Shown here: positions 55,241 through 63,536 of the stretch, piece by piece
How positions within the stretch are numbered: position 1 is the first letter of the stretch
How the letters are laid out: every line of letters begins with the position of its first letter
From: Pelorhabdus rhamnosifermentans
GTDB lineage: Bacteria > Bacillota > Negativicutes > UMGS1260
Length of the DNA stretch: 64,000 nucleotides
NCBI RefSeq assembly: GCF_018835585.1
Contig: NZ_JAHGVE010000001.1
Coordinates: 248,001 to 312,000, forward strand
Direction of reading: 5' to 3'
Program-made: the position numbers and the translations under genes
The notes under the pieces: model-generated
Databases searched by the model: none
The model's input: the letters and a program-made list of their open reading frames with translations, nothing else
Told to the model about the DNA's origin: nothing

Positions 55241-56650
55241 TTGAGCTGGTTAGGACCGATTTATAAACGTAATCATGGAGAAAAACAGCCATTTATTCCA
55301 CTAGGACCTTTTCAACTGCGTTTACCATTTATTCATTACCGTTTCGAATTACCTGATTATATTCAAGGTTTATTGATGTGTGCTGTTTGTCTTGGTATTA
55401 TTCCAGTCTTACAAGAGTATCTTGGCATGCCTTTTGAAGTGGCCATTACGATTGTTATTATGAACGGTTTCTTGTATCTGTGGCATTCTCATCTTGGCGA
55501 TCCCGTTGTCCCTGGTTGGATTACGCCAGCCATACCGCTATTGTTGCTGTGGCTTAAGGCTGTTCCGGAAGGTGTACCACGCATGCATTCCTTGATTGCC
55601 TTCGAAATGGAACTGGGGATTTTTGCTCTTTTCCTTGGTGTAACCGGTTTGGCCAAAAAATTTGTAGATATTGTGCCAGACGCTTTAAAAGCCGGTATTT
55701 TAATTGGAGCAGGTATTGCTGCTGTACGACTAGTATTTGATACGGGTAAAAACTTTGATCAGTATCCCTGGACAATTACAATTGCTGTCGGGATTGGTTT
55801 TTACATTTTATTTTCGAATCACTTTAAAGTATTGCGCGTTAAAAGTAAAGTGCTTAAAACAATTTCCGACTTAGGGCTAATGCCATCGATTGCGTTGGCC
55901 ATTGTCATTGCACCACTTCTCGGAGAATTACCTTGGCCAGATATTAAATGGGGATTTACTATTCCCCAATTCTACACCGTTATTACCGAATGGAGTCCCT
56001 TTGCTGAGCGAATCGGTTGGCCGCCTCTACACTATTATATTTCGGCTATGCCGCTGGTAGCCGCTATATATGTTGTATTATTTGGCGAGCTTATTCAGGC
56101 GGAAGCTTTAATTGATGAAGCACGTGAATTCCGTCATGGTGATGAAAATGTTCACTATGATGCGAATCGAAATAATATGATTTGTGGTCTGCGTAATATA
56201 TTTATGTCTTGTTTTGGTCCTGATCTGTCGATGTGCGGCCCACTTTGGGCAGCGATGCAGGTTGTGACTTGTGAACGCTATAAACATGGACGGGAAGCGA
56301 TGGACAGTTTATTTGGTGGTGTAGCTTCTTTCCGCTTGGGAACTTTTACTGGATATTTTCTGGCACCGATTGTCTCTTTAGTGAAACCGATATTGCCTAT
56401 TGCACTTTCTTTAACGATGTTGGTGCAAGGCTATGTAGCTGTTCGGGTTGGTATTTTAAAAGCCCGTACGTTTAATGACCTTGGTGTGGCTGGCATTGTG
56501 GCAGCTGTATTGATTGCACGAGGTGCCGGATACGCTTTCGCAGTAGGCATTGTTCTCTGTGTATTAATTTATGGCAAAGAATTTTTCCGGGATTGGCATA
56601 AATACGATAAGGAAAAAGATCCTGTATTTAATAGCCGAATTTCAGATTAA
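55241..56650 (+). CDS. Polytopic membrane protein, probable permease
   Basis: This 469 aa protein has about 11-13 hydrophobic segments. It begins after a short polar N-terminus (SWLGPIYKRNHG). HSHLGDPVVPGWITPAIP is a striking conserved-looking re-entrant motif, and NNMICGLRNIFMSCFGPDLS another. The layout recalls nucleobase/sulfate-type 7+7 transporters, but I cannot assign a family firmly. It is the first gene after the sigma-54 promoter and precedes abfD, so uptake of 4-hydroxybutyrate or a related acid is a reasonable inference. TTG 55241 is 10 bases from AAGGG; TTG 55232 is too close. Confidence 0.7.
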   Translation: MSWLGPIYKRNHGEKQPFIPLGPFQLRLPFIHYRFELPDYIQGLLMCAVCLGIIPVLQEYLGMPFEVAITIVIMNGFLYLWHSHLGDPVVPGWITPAIPLLLLWLKAVPEGVPRMHSLIAFEMELGIFALFLGVTGLAKKFVDIVPDALKAGILIGAGIAAVRLVFDTGKNFDQYPWTITIAVGIGFYILFSNHFKVLRVKSKVLKTISDLGLMPSIALAIVIAPLLGELPWPDIKWGFTIPQFYTVITEWSPFAERIGWPPLHYYISAMPLVAAIYVVLFGELIQAEALIDEAREFRHGDENVHYDANRNNMICGLRNIFMSCFGPDLSMCGPLWAAMQVVTCERYKHGREAMDSLFGGVASFRLGTFTGYFLAPIVSLVKPILPIALSLTMLVQGYVAVRVGILKARTFNDLGVAGIVAAVLIARGAGYAFAVGIVLCVLIYGKEFFRDWHKYDKEKDPVFNSRISD

Positions 56651-56725
56651 CAATTTCTACGAAGGGTTTAACAGAGAATTTTTAAAAGAGTTCTCTGATT
56701 ATAAAAATATTAGGAGGGTACTACC

Positions 56726-58192
56726 ATGACTTTGAAAACACCTGAACAGTATGAAGAAAGTTTACGGGCACTGAATCTGAAGGTTTATTTGCAAGGAGAG
56801 CTTGTTGAAAATCCAGTCGATCATCCCATTATTCGTCCTTCCATGAATTCTGTAAAAGCCACTTATGAATTAGCGCAAGATCCGAAATATGCTGATTTGA
56901 TGACAGCCACTTCTCATTTGACAGGCGAAAAGGTGAACCGTTTCTGTCATCTTCATCAGAGTTCCGCTGACTTGGTGAAAAAAGTAAAAATGCAGCGCTT
57001 GTTAGGTCAAAAAACCGCAGCCTGTTTCCAGCGTTGTGTCGGTATGGATGCTATTAATGCTGTGGACAGTGTAACATTTGAAATGGATGAAAAATTAGGT
57101 ACGAAGTATCATGAAAATTTTGAAAAATTTCTGCGCAAGATGCAACAGGAAGACTGGACTGTTGACGGAGCTATGACAGATCCGAAAGGCGATCGTTACC
57201 TAGCGCCAAGCAAGCAGGCTGATCCAGATTTGTTTGTTCATATTGTGGAAAGACGGAAAGATGGTATTGTTGTTTGCGGTGCTAAAGCTCATCAAACAGG
57301 CGCTATTAATTCTCACTGGATTTTAGTGATGCCGACCATTTCCATGGGAAAAGATGATGCGGATTATGCTGTCAGCTTCTGTGCTCCTGCGGATGAAGAA
57401 GGTATCTACTATATTTATGGACGGCAATCGTGTGATACGCGTAAACTCGAGGGTGGCAGCATTGATGTAGGCAATAAGAAATTCGGCGGTCATGAAGCCT
57501 TGATGGTCTTCGATCATGTCTTTATTCCCTGGGAAAATGTCTTTATGGCAGGCGAGACAGAATTTAGCGGCCTCCTTGTGGAACGGTTTGCAGGTTATCA
57601 TCGTCAAAGCTATGGTGGATGTAAAGTCGGAGTGGGTGATGTTCTGATCGGTGCTACGGCTCTTGCTGCCGATTACAATGGTGCAGCGCGGGCATCGCAT
57701 GTGAAAGATAAAATTATCGAAATGCAGCATTTAAATGAGACTCTTTATGCCTGTGGCATTGCATGTTCGGCTGAGGGACACAAAACAGCGTCAGGAACTT
57801 ATCTCATTGATTTACTCCTTGCCAATGTATGTAAGCAGAATGTTACGCGTTTTCCTTATGAGATTGCTCGTTTAGCGGAAGATATTGCAGGCGGATTAAT
57901 GGTAACGATGCCTTCTGAGAAAGATCTGCGTCATCCAGTCATCGGCAAAGTGGTTGAAAAATACTTTAAAGGTGTGGCATCAATTCCGACAGAATGGCGG
58001 ATGCGCATCTTGCGGCTCATTGAAAACATTACACTCGGCACAGCAGCCGTGGGTTATCGGACGGAATCCATGCATGGTGCAGGATCGCCACAGGCCCAAC
58101 GGATTATGATAGCACGGCAGGGGAATATTGAAGCCAAGAAAGAATTAGCTAAGGCCATTGCCGGTATTCCAGATCAGGGCGCAGCTAAATAA
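56726..58192 (+). CDS. abfD: 4-hydroxybutyryl-CoA dehydratase
   Basis: This FAD and [4Fe-4S] enzyme dehydrates 4-hydroxybutyryl-CoA to crotonyl-CoA through a radical mechanism and also isomerises vinylacetyl-CoA. The 488 aa sequence aligns by eye with the Clostridium aminobutyricum enzyme. Cluster ligands appear in AACFQRCVGMDA (two Cys near residue 100) and YHRQSYGGCK (His 292 and Cys 299). The flavin-binding acyl-CoA dehydrogenase-like core includes GAKAHQTGAINSHW. GGAGGG precedes the ATG. Genes for a NifU-like scaffold and the CoA-transferase follow, so the operon makes and uses 4-hydroxybutyryl-CoA. Confidence 0.95.
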   Translation: MTLKTPEQYEESLRALNLKVYLQGELVENPVDHPIIRPSMNSVKATYELAQDPKYADLMTATSHLTGEKVNRFCHLHQSSADLVKKVKMQRLLGQKTAACFQRCVGMDAINAVDSVTFEMDEKLGTKYHENFEKFLRKMQQEDWTVDGAMTDPKGDRYLAPSKQADPDLFVHIVERRKDGIVVCGAKAHQTGAINSHWILVMPTISMGKDDADYAVSFCAPADEEGIYYIYGRQSCDTRKLEGGSIDVGNKKFGGHEALMVFDHVFIPWENVFMAGETEFSGLLVERFAGYHRQSYGGCKVGVGDVLIGATALAADYNGAARASHVKDKIIEMQHLNETLYACGIACSAEGHKTASGTYLIDLLLANVCKQNVTRFPYEIARLAEDIAGGLMVTMPSEKDLRHPVIGKVVEKYFKGVASIPTEWRMRILRLIENITLGTAAVGYRTESMHGAGSPQAQRIMIARQGNIEAKKELAKAIAGIPDQGAAK

Positions 58193-58239
58193 GACAGCTT
58201 TGTGAAAATAAGTAGAATTGAAGATAGGCGGGAAATTCT

Positions 58240-58524
58240 ATGAATAGTATCGAGCAAATTATTGAACAGAAAATTCGGCCAATCCTTCAGAGTCATGAAG
58301 GCGACATAGATTATTTAGATACGACGGAAGACGGGTTTGTCAGGGTGAGATTAACCGGAGCATGTTCTACATGCTCCGGTGCTAGGCAAACATTAAAGGA
58401 AGTTGTCGAACAGGTTATTCAAGCGGAGCGTCCGGAGATTAAAGGCGTTGTCCCTGTTTTTGAAGTGAGTGAAGACTTGATTCAGCAAGCTTTGCATATT
58501 TTGCGCAAGGGGCAGCCGTCGTAG
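58240..58524 (+). CDS. NifU-like Fe-S scaffold protein
   Basis: This 94 aa protein equals the C-terminal NifU domain: HEGDIDYLDTTEDG, then GACSTCSGARQTL with the CxxC that holds a transient [4Fe-4S] cluster. Free-standing NifU-domain proteins deliver clusters to targets. Since abfD needs a [4Fe-4S] cluster, it may serve that enzyme; this is inferred from position only. It starts 47 bases after abfD, with GGCGGG upstream. Confidence 0.88.
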   Translation: MNSIEQIIEQKIRPILQSHEGDIDYLDTTEDGFVRVRLTGACSTCSGARQTLKEVVEQVIQAERPEIKGVVPVFEVSEDLIQQALHILRKGQPS

Positions 58525-58525
58525 T

Positions 58526-58843
58526 ATGAAGAGAATTGTGGGAATCCAGTTTTGTGGCGGGTGCAACCCGCGTATTAATCGAGAAAAAATTGCTTATGAA
58601 GTGCGCGACAAATTGAGAGAACAAGGCTACGAGATTGTATGGAATCGAAAGGATTGCGATTTTGTAGTTTTTATCAGTGGCTGTACAGTGAGTTGCGCTG
58701 AACAACAGAGCTGCAGTAAACCATCTGTCCGGGTTGCTGCAGCGACTGTTGATTTTAAGGAAGAACGTGAAGATAAAATTGCAGTGGAAATTTTAATGAA
58801 GGTGGCGAGTTATTTTGGACAATTGGAGAAGCCTTTATGCTGA
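58526..58843 (+). CDS. Small cysteine-rich protein with CGGCNPR motif
   Basis: I do not recognise a characterised family. The 105 aa protein begins GIQFCGGCNPRINREKIA, has a second cysteine region SGCTVSCAEQQSC, and is predicted to be soluble with alternating strands and helices, somewhat thioredoxin-like. The cysteines could bind a metal or an Fe-S cluster or act in redox chemistry. It begins one base after the NifU-like gene and overlaps the CoA-transferase gene by 29 bases, so it is firmly part of the operon. Confidence 0.7.
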   Translation: MKRIVGIQFCGGCNPRINREKIAYEVRDKLREQGYEIVWNRKDCDFVVFISGCTVSCAEQQSCSKPSVRVAAATVDFKEEREDKIAVEILMKVASYFGQLEKPLC

Positions 58844-60113
58844 AAAATTGGCGACACCTGAGCAAGCGCTGAAACATGTGAAATCAGGTGATCGCGTGCT
58901 GCTGGGGCACGCCGTGGGTGAGCCGCCAACTCTTGTGGACGCTTTAGTTGCGCGTGCGCCGGAATTGGAAAATGTGGAGGTTGTCCATATGGTAGCCATG
59001 GGACCGGCGAAATATGCTCAGGTGGGTATGGAAAAAAGTTTTCGCCATAATGGATTTTTTATTGGCGCGACCACTCGCAAAGCTGTACAAGAACATCGGG
59101 CTGATTTTACACCTTGCTTTTTTTCGGAAATTCCCCGTCTGTTTCAAACAACGGTACCGATAGATGTACTTCTAATGCAAGTGACTCCACCTGATGAGGA
59201 AGGCTTTTGCAGCTATGGCGTATCGTCAGATTATACCAAGCCGGCAGCAGAAGTGGCTAAATTGGTCATTGCTCAGATGAATGATCAAATGCCTTTTACA
59301 GGTGGTCCGAAGATTCATTTAAAGGATATTGATATGATCGTGGAGCACAGCGAACCCATTGTGGAGCTGAAACCACCTAAAATAGGCGATGTTGAGCGGG
59401 CGATTGGGGAAAATGTCGCCTCACTAGTTGAGGATGGCTCGACACTTCAATTAGGGATTGGTGCCATTCCTGATGCGGTACTGTTATTCTTAAAAGACAA
59501 AAAGGACCTAGGGATTCATTCTGAAATGTTTTCTGATGGCGTAGTGGACTTGGCTTTGGCTGGTGTCGTGACAAATAAGAAAAAAAAGCTGCATCAAGGC
59601 AAATTCACTATTTCGTTCTTGATGGGAACGAAGAAGCTTTATGATTTTGTGGATCATAATCCAGATGTAGAAGTTTATCCGGTCGATTATGTGAATGATC
59701 CTTTTATCATTGGTCAGTATGATAAGATGGTGTGCATTAATTCGGCTCTCCAGGTTAATTTGATGGGGGAAGTCAATGCCGAAATGATAGGCAATTGTCA
59801 ATTTAGCGGTGTGGGCGGTCAGGTTGATTTTGTTCGCGGTGCCTCGCGGTCGAAAGGCGGCAAATCGATTATTGCTCTTCCGGCGACGGCGGCGCATGGC
59901 ACGATTTCACGGATTGTCTGTGAACTTGATAGAGGCGCGGCCGTTACAACGAGTCGTAATGATGTGCATTATGTTGTCACAGAATATGGAATCGCTGATT
60001 TACGCGGTAAAACGCTTCGTGACAGAGCGGAGGCTCTTATCGCCATTAGTCATCCTGATTTCAGAGAAAAATTGCGTGCTCAGGCAATTGAACTTGGATC
60101 ATTAAGCCGTTAA
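58815..60113 (+). CDS. 4-hydroxybutyrate CoA-transferase
   Basis: This acetyl-CoA hydrolase/transferase-family enzyme of 432 aa moves CoA from acetyl-CoA to 4-hydroxybutyrate (AbfT/Cat2 type). The catalytic glutamate lies in IHSEMFSDGVVDL. QLGIGAIPDAVL and the glycine-rich GVGGQVDFVRGASRSKGG are CoA-site motifs, and TEYGIADLRGKTLRDRA is the C-terminal family signature. The start is TTG 58815 with GGTGGCGAG upstream. With abfD it yields crotonyl-CoA. No 4-hydroxybutyrate dehydrogenase is present, so the acid may be taken up directly. Butyrate-type CoA-transferases are close relatives. Confidence 0.88.
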   Translation: MDNWRSLYAEKLATPEQALKHVKSGDRVLLGHAVGEPPTLVDALVARAPELENVEVVHMVAMGPAKYAQVGMEKSFRHNGFFIGATTRKAVQEHRADFTPCFFSEIPRLFQTTVPIDVLLMQVTPPDEEGFCSYGVSSDYTKPAAEVAKLVIAQMNDQMPFTGGPKIHLKDIDMIVEHSEPIVELKPPKIGDVERAIGENVASLVEDGSTLQLGIGAIPDAVLLFLKDKKDLGIHSEMFSDGVVDLALAGVVTNKKKKLHQGKFTISFLMGTKKLYDFVDHNPDVEVYPVDYVNDPFIIGQYDKMVCINSALQVNLMGEVNAEMIGNCQFSGVGGQVDFVRGASRSKGGKSIIALPATAAHGTISRIVCELDRGAAVTTSRNDVHYVVTEYGIADLRGKTLRDRAEALIAISHPDFREKLRAQAIELGSLSR

Positions 60114-60129
60114 GACGACGGGAGGTTCT

Positions 60130-60462
60130 ATGTTTGACATAAAGGATGATGCGGCAAAATATATTCAACAGCATGGTGGTGCCATTATCATTAGCTTTAC
60201 GCTAGAACCAGCTATTGGCGGGTGTCCTTGCGCGGGGAAAAGTGTTACAGGTTCTTATATACCAAATATTGCAGTGGGTATTCCCGCGATGGAAGATACG
60301 GCTGGCTATGAGGTTGTGCAAGTTGATGAGATTCGAATTTTTTATCACCAGCGGCTAACAATTAAGCAAGGATTTAAAGCTATCGAAATTAAATTGAGAT
60401 CCCTTTTATTGGTGAAATGGCTGGAAATCACAGGTGCAACAGCCCTTAGTGATCATAGTTGA
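60130..60462 (+). CDS. Small HesB/IscA-like protein
   Basis: The 110 aa sequence starts FDIKDDAAKYIQQHGGAIII, which resembles HesB/IscA-type folds, and has a GGCPCAGKS cysteine pair where such proteins bind metal. I also considered the small family described as CC/Se-motif proteins. The function is uncertain; iron-sulphur handling for the dehydratase is possible. GGGAGG precedes the ATG 17 bases after the CoA-transferase. Its 3' end is imperfectly repeated just downstream at 60524. Confidence 0.55.
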   Translation: MFDIKDDAAKYIQQHGGAIIISFTLEPAIGGCPCAGKSVTGSYIPNIAVGIPAMEDTAGYEVVQVDEIRIFYHQRLTIKQGFKAIEIKLRSLLLVKWLEITGATALSDHS

Positions 60463-60576
60463 TTTTGCAAATAGAAGATTAACCCCCAAAAAGAGTTGCT
60501 TTTAAGTAACCTGCTGATTGCAAACAGGTGTAGCAGTTCTTAGTGATCCTGCTCGATCTTGTAAATAAGAGAGATT
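60430..60576 (+). repeat. Imperfect direct repeat of the 60130 gene's 3' end
   Basis: Bases 60430-60480 resemble 60524-60576; shared stretches are ACAGGTG, CTTAGTGATC and AAATA. The second copy could encode TGVAVLSD against TGATALSD in the gene. It looks like the tail of a lost tandem paralogue. Confidence 0.6.
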
Positions 60577-60607
60577 CAGAAATTTTTAGTAAAGAACTTA
60601 AAACGTC

Positions 60608-60645
60608 AGAAGGGGCAGATTGAAATTCTTCGATTTTCCCCTTCT
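60608..60645 (+). terminator. Hairpin at the end of the 4-hydroxybutyrate unit
   Basis: AGAAGGGG (60608-60615) pairs with CCCCTTCT (60638-60645). There is no T run afterwards, so its efficiency is uncertain. Confidence 0.55.
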
Positions 60646-60741
60646 AATTATATGCAGTATTTCAATTCTAAAAATTGTTTTTTAGTAGTTAAATTCTTGC
60701 TGATTGTCTAGATTATACACAAGTGGGGGGAGGGGGCAAAT

Positions 60742-62766
60742 TTGCTAAAAACTATTTCGTATAAAGCGAAAATGTTATTTTATATTATGCCTGTTGTTAT
60801 AGTGGGGCTGCTTGCTGTTGGAGTTGCAGCTTATTTAGGGGTAAATCGCCTAATTAATGATGAATTAAGTAAAAGTATGCTGGTCACAACGGGTGAAACG
60901 GCGAATACTATTACAACTTGGCTTAAGGGGAACATGCTTGAACCGCAAACAATTGCGGCGACTCCGACAGTTCAGACTATCAATACAGATTTTGCGGCCG
61001 TTGATGCACTTAATATTGAGCGCCATAAGTATTTGCATAGTGCGTACCCGGAAATATTTCAGGATATTTATGCGGCAAATCGAGCGGGTGATTATCATAC
61101 GGTATTGCAAAATGGAAATCAATTTTCATTTTTTCTTGGTAATATCAAGTCACGTGATTATTTTCAGTCGATTATGAAGGGGGGGCCAACACAAATAACG
61201 GCTCCTCTTATCTCTAAAACAACGGGCAAACCGACAATATTTATCGTTTCACCTATTAAAGATAATAATCAAGTGCCACAAGGTTTAGTAGGAGCGGGAA
61301 TTTCTCTTCAGTATGTACAAAAAATTACCGAGCGCTTGAAATATGGTCAAACAGGCTATGGAATTATGATTGCTAAGGATGGTACCTACATTCAACATCC
61401 GAAGCAAGAATTGATTATGAATAAGAAGATTATCGAGATAGAAGATCCTTCGACACAGGAATTAGGGAAAAGAATGATGGCAGGACAAGCGGGGATTTAT
61501 CAGTATACATTTGAAGGTGACAAAAAAATTGCATTTTATCAACCTATTCCGATTACCGGTTGGTCCGTCGCTACGGTTGTTTCTGAAAAAGAGTTTTTTG
61601 CACCCGCCAATGTCATGATCCACTTTTTGGTCATTGCTCTTGTTATTGTACTGCTGCTTGTTAGTGCAGTTATTTGGTTTGTTGCCAAGAAATTAACAAA
61701 GCCATTGGAGGAACTTGTTCATTATGCACGAGAAATTGCGCAAGGTAATTTAGCTGTCAAGGCACTTTCTATTGATTCACAAGATGAAATTGGACAACTT
61801 TCTGATGCTTTTAATCATATGACGACTAATCTGCAAAATTTAGTTGGAGAAATAGCTCAGGTAACGGAGCAAGTTGCGGCTTCTTCTGAAGAATTGACTG
61901 CTAGTGCGGAACAATCTTCTCATGCAGCTGCCTTAGTGGCATCGTCTATTAATGAGGTTGCCCAGGGGGCAGAGACGCAGAGTAATGTAACGAATTCGGT
62001 TTCTACAGAAATCGAACGAATGTCAACAGAGCTTCAGCAAGCGGCGGGAAATGCCAATCATGTCGCATCCATGTCAAATAAAACGGCTGATGCCGCTCAA
62101 GATGGCAGTAAGGCAGTGAAAATGGCCATGACTCAGATGGGGAGTATTGACAAGACTGTGACCAATTCGGCACAAGTGGTTATGAAGCTTGGTGAACGTT
62201 CGAAAGAGATCGGTAAAATTGTTGATACCATATCGAACATCGCGAGTCAAACGAATCTTTTGGCGCTCAATGCAGCGATTGAAGCAGCAAGGGCTGGAGA
62301 ACAGGGGCGTGGGTTCTCTGTTGTCGCCGAGGAAGTGCGCAAACTTGCGGAACAGTCGGAGGAAGCGGCAAAGAAAATTGCTGATTTAATTGGCGAAATT
62401 CAAGTGGATACGGATAAGGCTGTTGTTGCTATGGAGGAAGGAACAAAGGAAGTCAAAATAGGCTCGGATGTAGTGAACAATGCTGACTTAGCCTTTAATC
62501 AGATTGCTAAATTAATTGAGGAAATGTCGGATCAAGTAAAAAAAATATCGGCTAATATGCAAAATGTGGCCGGTGGCAGCCAAAAAATTGTCACGTCAAT
62601 TCGACAGCTTAATGATATAACCAAGGAAACAGCAGCACAAACGCAGACTGTTTCAGCGGCTACGGAAGAACAATCGGCATCAATGGAAGAGATTGCTGGC
62701 TCAAGCAATGCCTTGGCCAAGATGGCTGAAAAACTTCAAAGTGCCGTACGGCAATTTCAATTGTGA
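60742..62766 (+). CDS. Methyl-accepting chemotaxis protein
   Basis: This transmembrane chemoreceptor of 674 aa has TM1 near residues 12-33, a dCache-type sensor (about 40-290; [19 protein letters not shown]), TM2 near 295-318, and a HAMP domain. The long signalling coiled coil has the conserved hairpin tip [20 protein letters not shown]. The adaptation residues and tip are intact, so it should control CheA. GGGGGGAGGGGG precedes a TTG start. The ligand is unknown; given its position, an organic acid is possible. It supports motility in this organism. Confidence 0.94.
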   Translation: MLKTISYKAKMLFYIMPVVIVGLLAVGVAAYLGVNRLINDELSKSMLVTTGETANTITTWLKGNMLEPQTIAATPTVQTINTDFAAVDALNIERHKYLHSAYPEIFQDIYAANRAGDYHTVLQNGNQFSFFLGNIKSRDYFQSIMKGGPTQITAPLISKTTGKPTIFIVSPIKDNNQVPQGLVGAGISLQYVQKITERLKYGQTGYGIMIAKDGTYIQHPKQELIMNKKIIEIEDPSTQELGKRMMAGQAGIYQYTFEGDKKIAFYQPIPITGWSVATVVSEKEFFAPANVMIHFLVIALVIVLLLVSAVIWFVAKKLTKPLEELVHYAREIAQGNLAVKALSIDSQDEIGQLSDAFNHMTTNLQNLVGEIAQVTEQVAASSEELTASAEQSSHAAALVASSINEVAQGAETQSNVTNSVSTEIERMSTELQQAAGNANHVASMSNKTADAAQDGSKAVKMAMTQMGSIDKTVTNSAQVVMKLGERSKEIGKIVDTISNIASQTNLLALNAAIEAARAGEQGRGFSVVAEEVRKLAEQSEEAAKKIADLIGEIQVDTDKAVVAMEEGTKEVKIGSDVVNNADLAFNQIAKLIEEMSDQVKKISANMQNVAGGSQKIVTSIRQLNDITKETAAQTQTVSAATEEQSASMEEIAGSSNALAKMAEKLQSAVRQFQL

Positions 62767-62817
62767 TACATAACCTTTTCTAACTGAGGCATACTTGATG
62801 TAGTAAATCTTAGGCAT

Positions 62818-62860
62818 AAAGAAACGATAGTGATGAACCCATCACTATCGTTTCTTTATT
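62818..62860 (+). terminator. Rho-independent terminator after the chemoreceptor gene
   Basis: A 17-base perfect stem, AAAGAAACGATAGTGAT with ATCACTATCGTTTCTTT, around a GAACCC loop. Confidence 0.95.
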
Positions 62861-62872
62861 ATTGCATTTTCT

Positions 62873-62900
62873 TTGATTTTTTAGCGAAACGTAGTAAAAT
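62873..62900 (+). promoter_or_regulatory. Sigma-A type promoter of lemA
   Basis: TTGATT (62873-62878), a 16-base spacer and TAAAAT (62895-62900). An inverted repeat ACCTG/CAGGT lies just downstream at about 62908-62924. Confidence 0.5.
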
Positions 62901-62964
62901 AGAGTGTACCTGGATCCTTCAGGTAATTTATGAAAAATGCAAGTTTGAGGAGGATTTTTGATCG

Positions 62965-63522
62965 ATGCAAAACAAATCAGTATGGATTATACTGGGTGTC
63001 ATTGTCTTGTTGCTTTTAGGGATAATGACCAGTTACAACGGATTGGTGAATCTGAATGAAAACGTGAATGGCAAGTGGAGTCAAATTGATAATCAGTTGC
63101 AACGTCGCAGTGATCTGATCCCCAATTTAGTCAATACGGTCAAAGGTTATGCGGGACATGAACAGGCAGCTATTCAGGCTGTTGCTGATGCCCGGGCCAA
63201 ATTAGGCGGCGCTCAGGGACCGGCTGCAAAGGCACAGGCCGATGGTGAAATGTCGAGCGCTTTGAGTCGATTACTCGTTGTTGCCGAAAATTATCCGAAT
63301 TTAAAAGCAGATAAAAACTTTCGGCAGTTAATGGATGAATTGAGTGGTACAGAAAATCGTATTGCTGTGGCAAGAAAAGATTATAATGATTCTGTGCAAA
63401 TTTATAATACAAAAATTCATACCTTGCCAAACAGTCTGTTTTCCGGCATGATGGGTTTTTCACAGAAAGAATATTTTAAAGCCGATGAAGATGCTAAAGC
63501 TGTACCGAAAGTTCAATTTTAA
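62965..63522 (+). CDS. lemA: LemA family protein
   Basis: This 185 aa protein has an N-terminal transmembrane segment ([15 protein letters not shown]) followed by long helices. [26 protein letters not shown], split as [16 protein letters not shown] and [10 protein letters not shown], is the LemA hallmark. The biochemical role of LemA is not established. GAGGAGG precedes the ATG. It is followed 14 bases later by a TPM-domain gene, the usual pairing for this family. Confidence 0.93.
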   Translation: MQNKSVWIILGVIVLLLLGIMTSYNGLVNLNENVNGKWSQIDNQLQRRSDLIPNLVNTVKGYAGHEQAAIQAVADARAKLGGAQGPAAKAQADGEMSSALSRLLVVAENYPNLKADKNFRQLMDELSGTENRIAVARKDYNDSVQIYNTKIHTLPNSLFSGMMGFSQKEYFKADEDAKAVPKVQF

Positions 63523-63536
63523 GTGAGGCGATAGTC

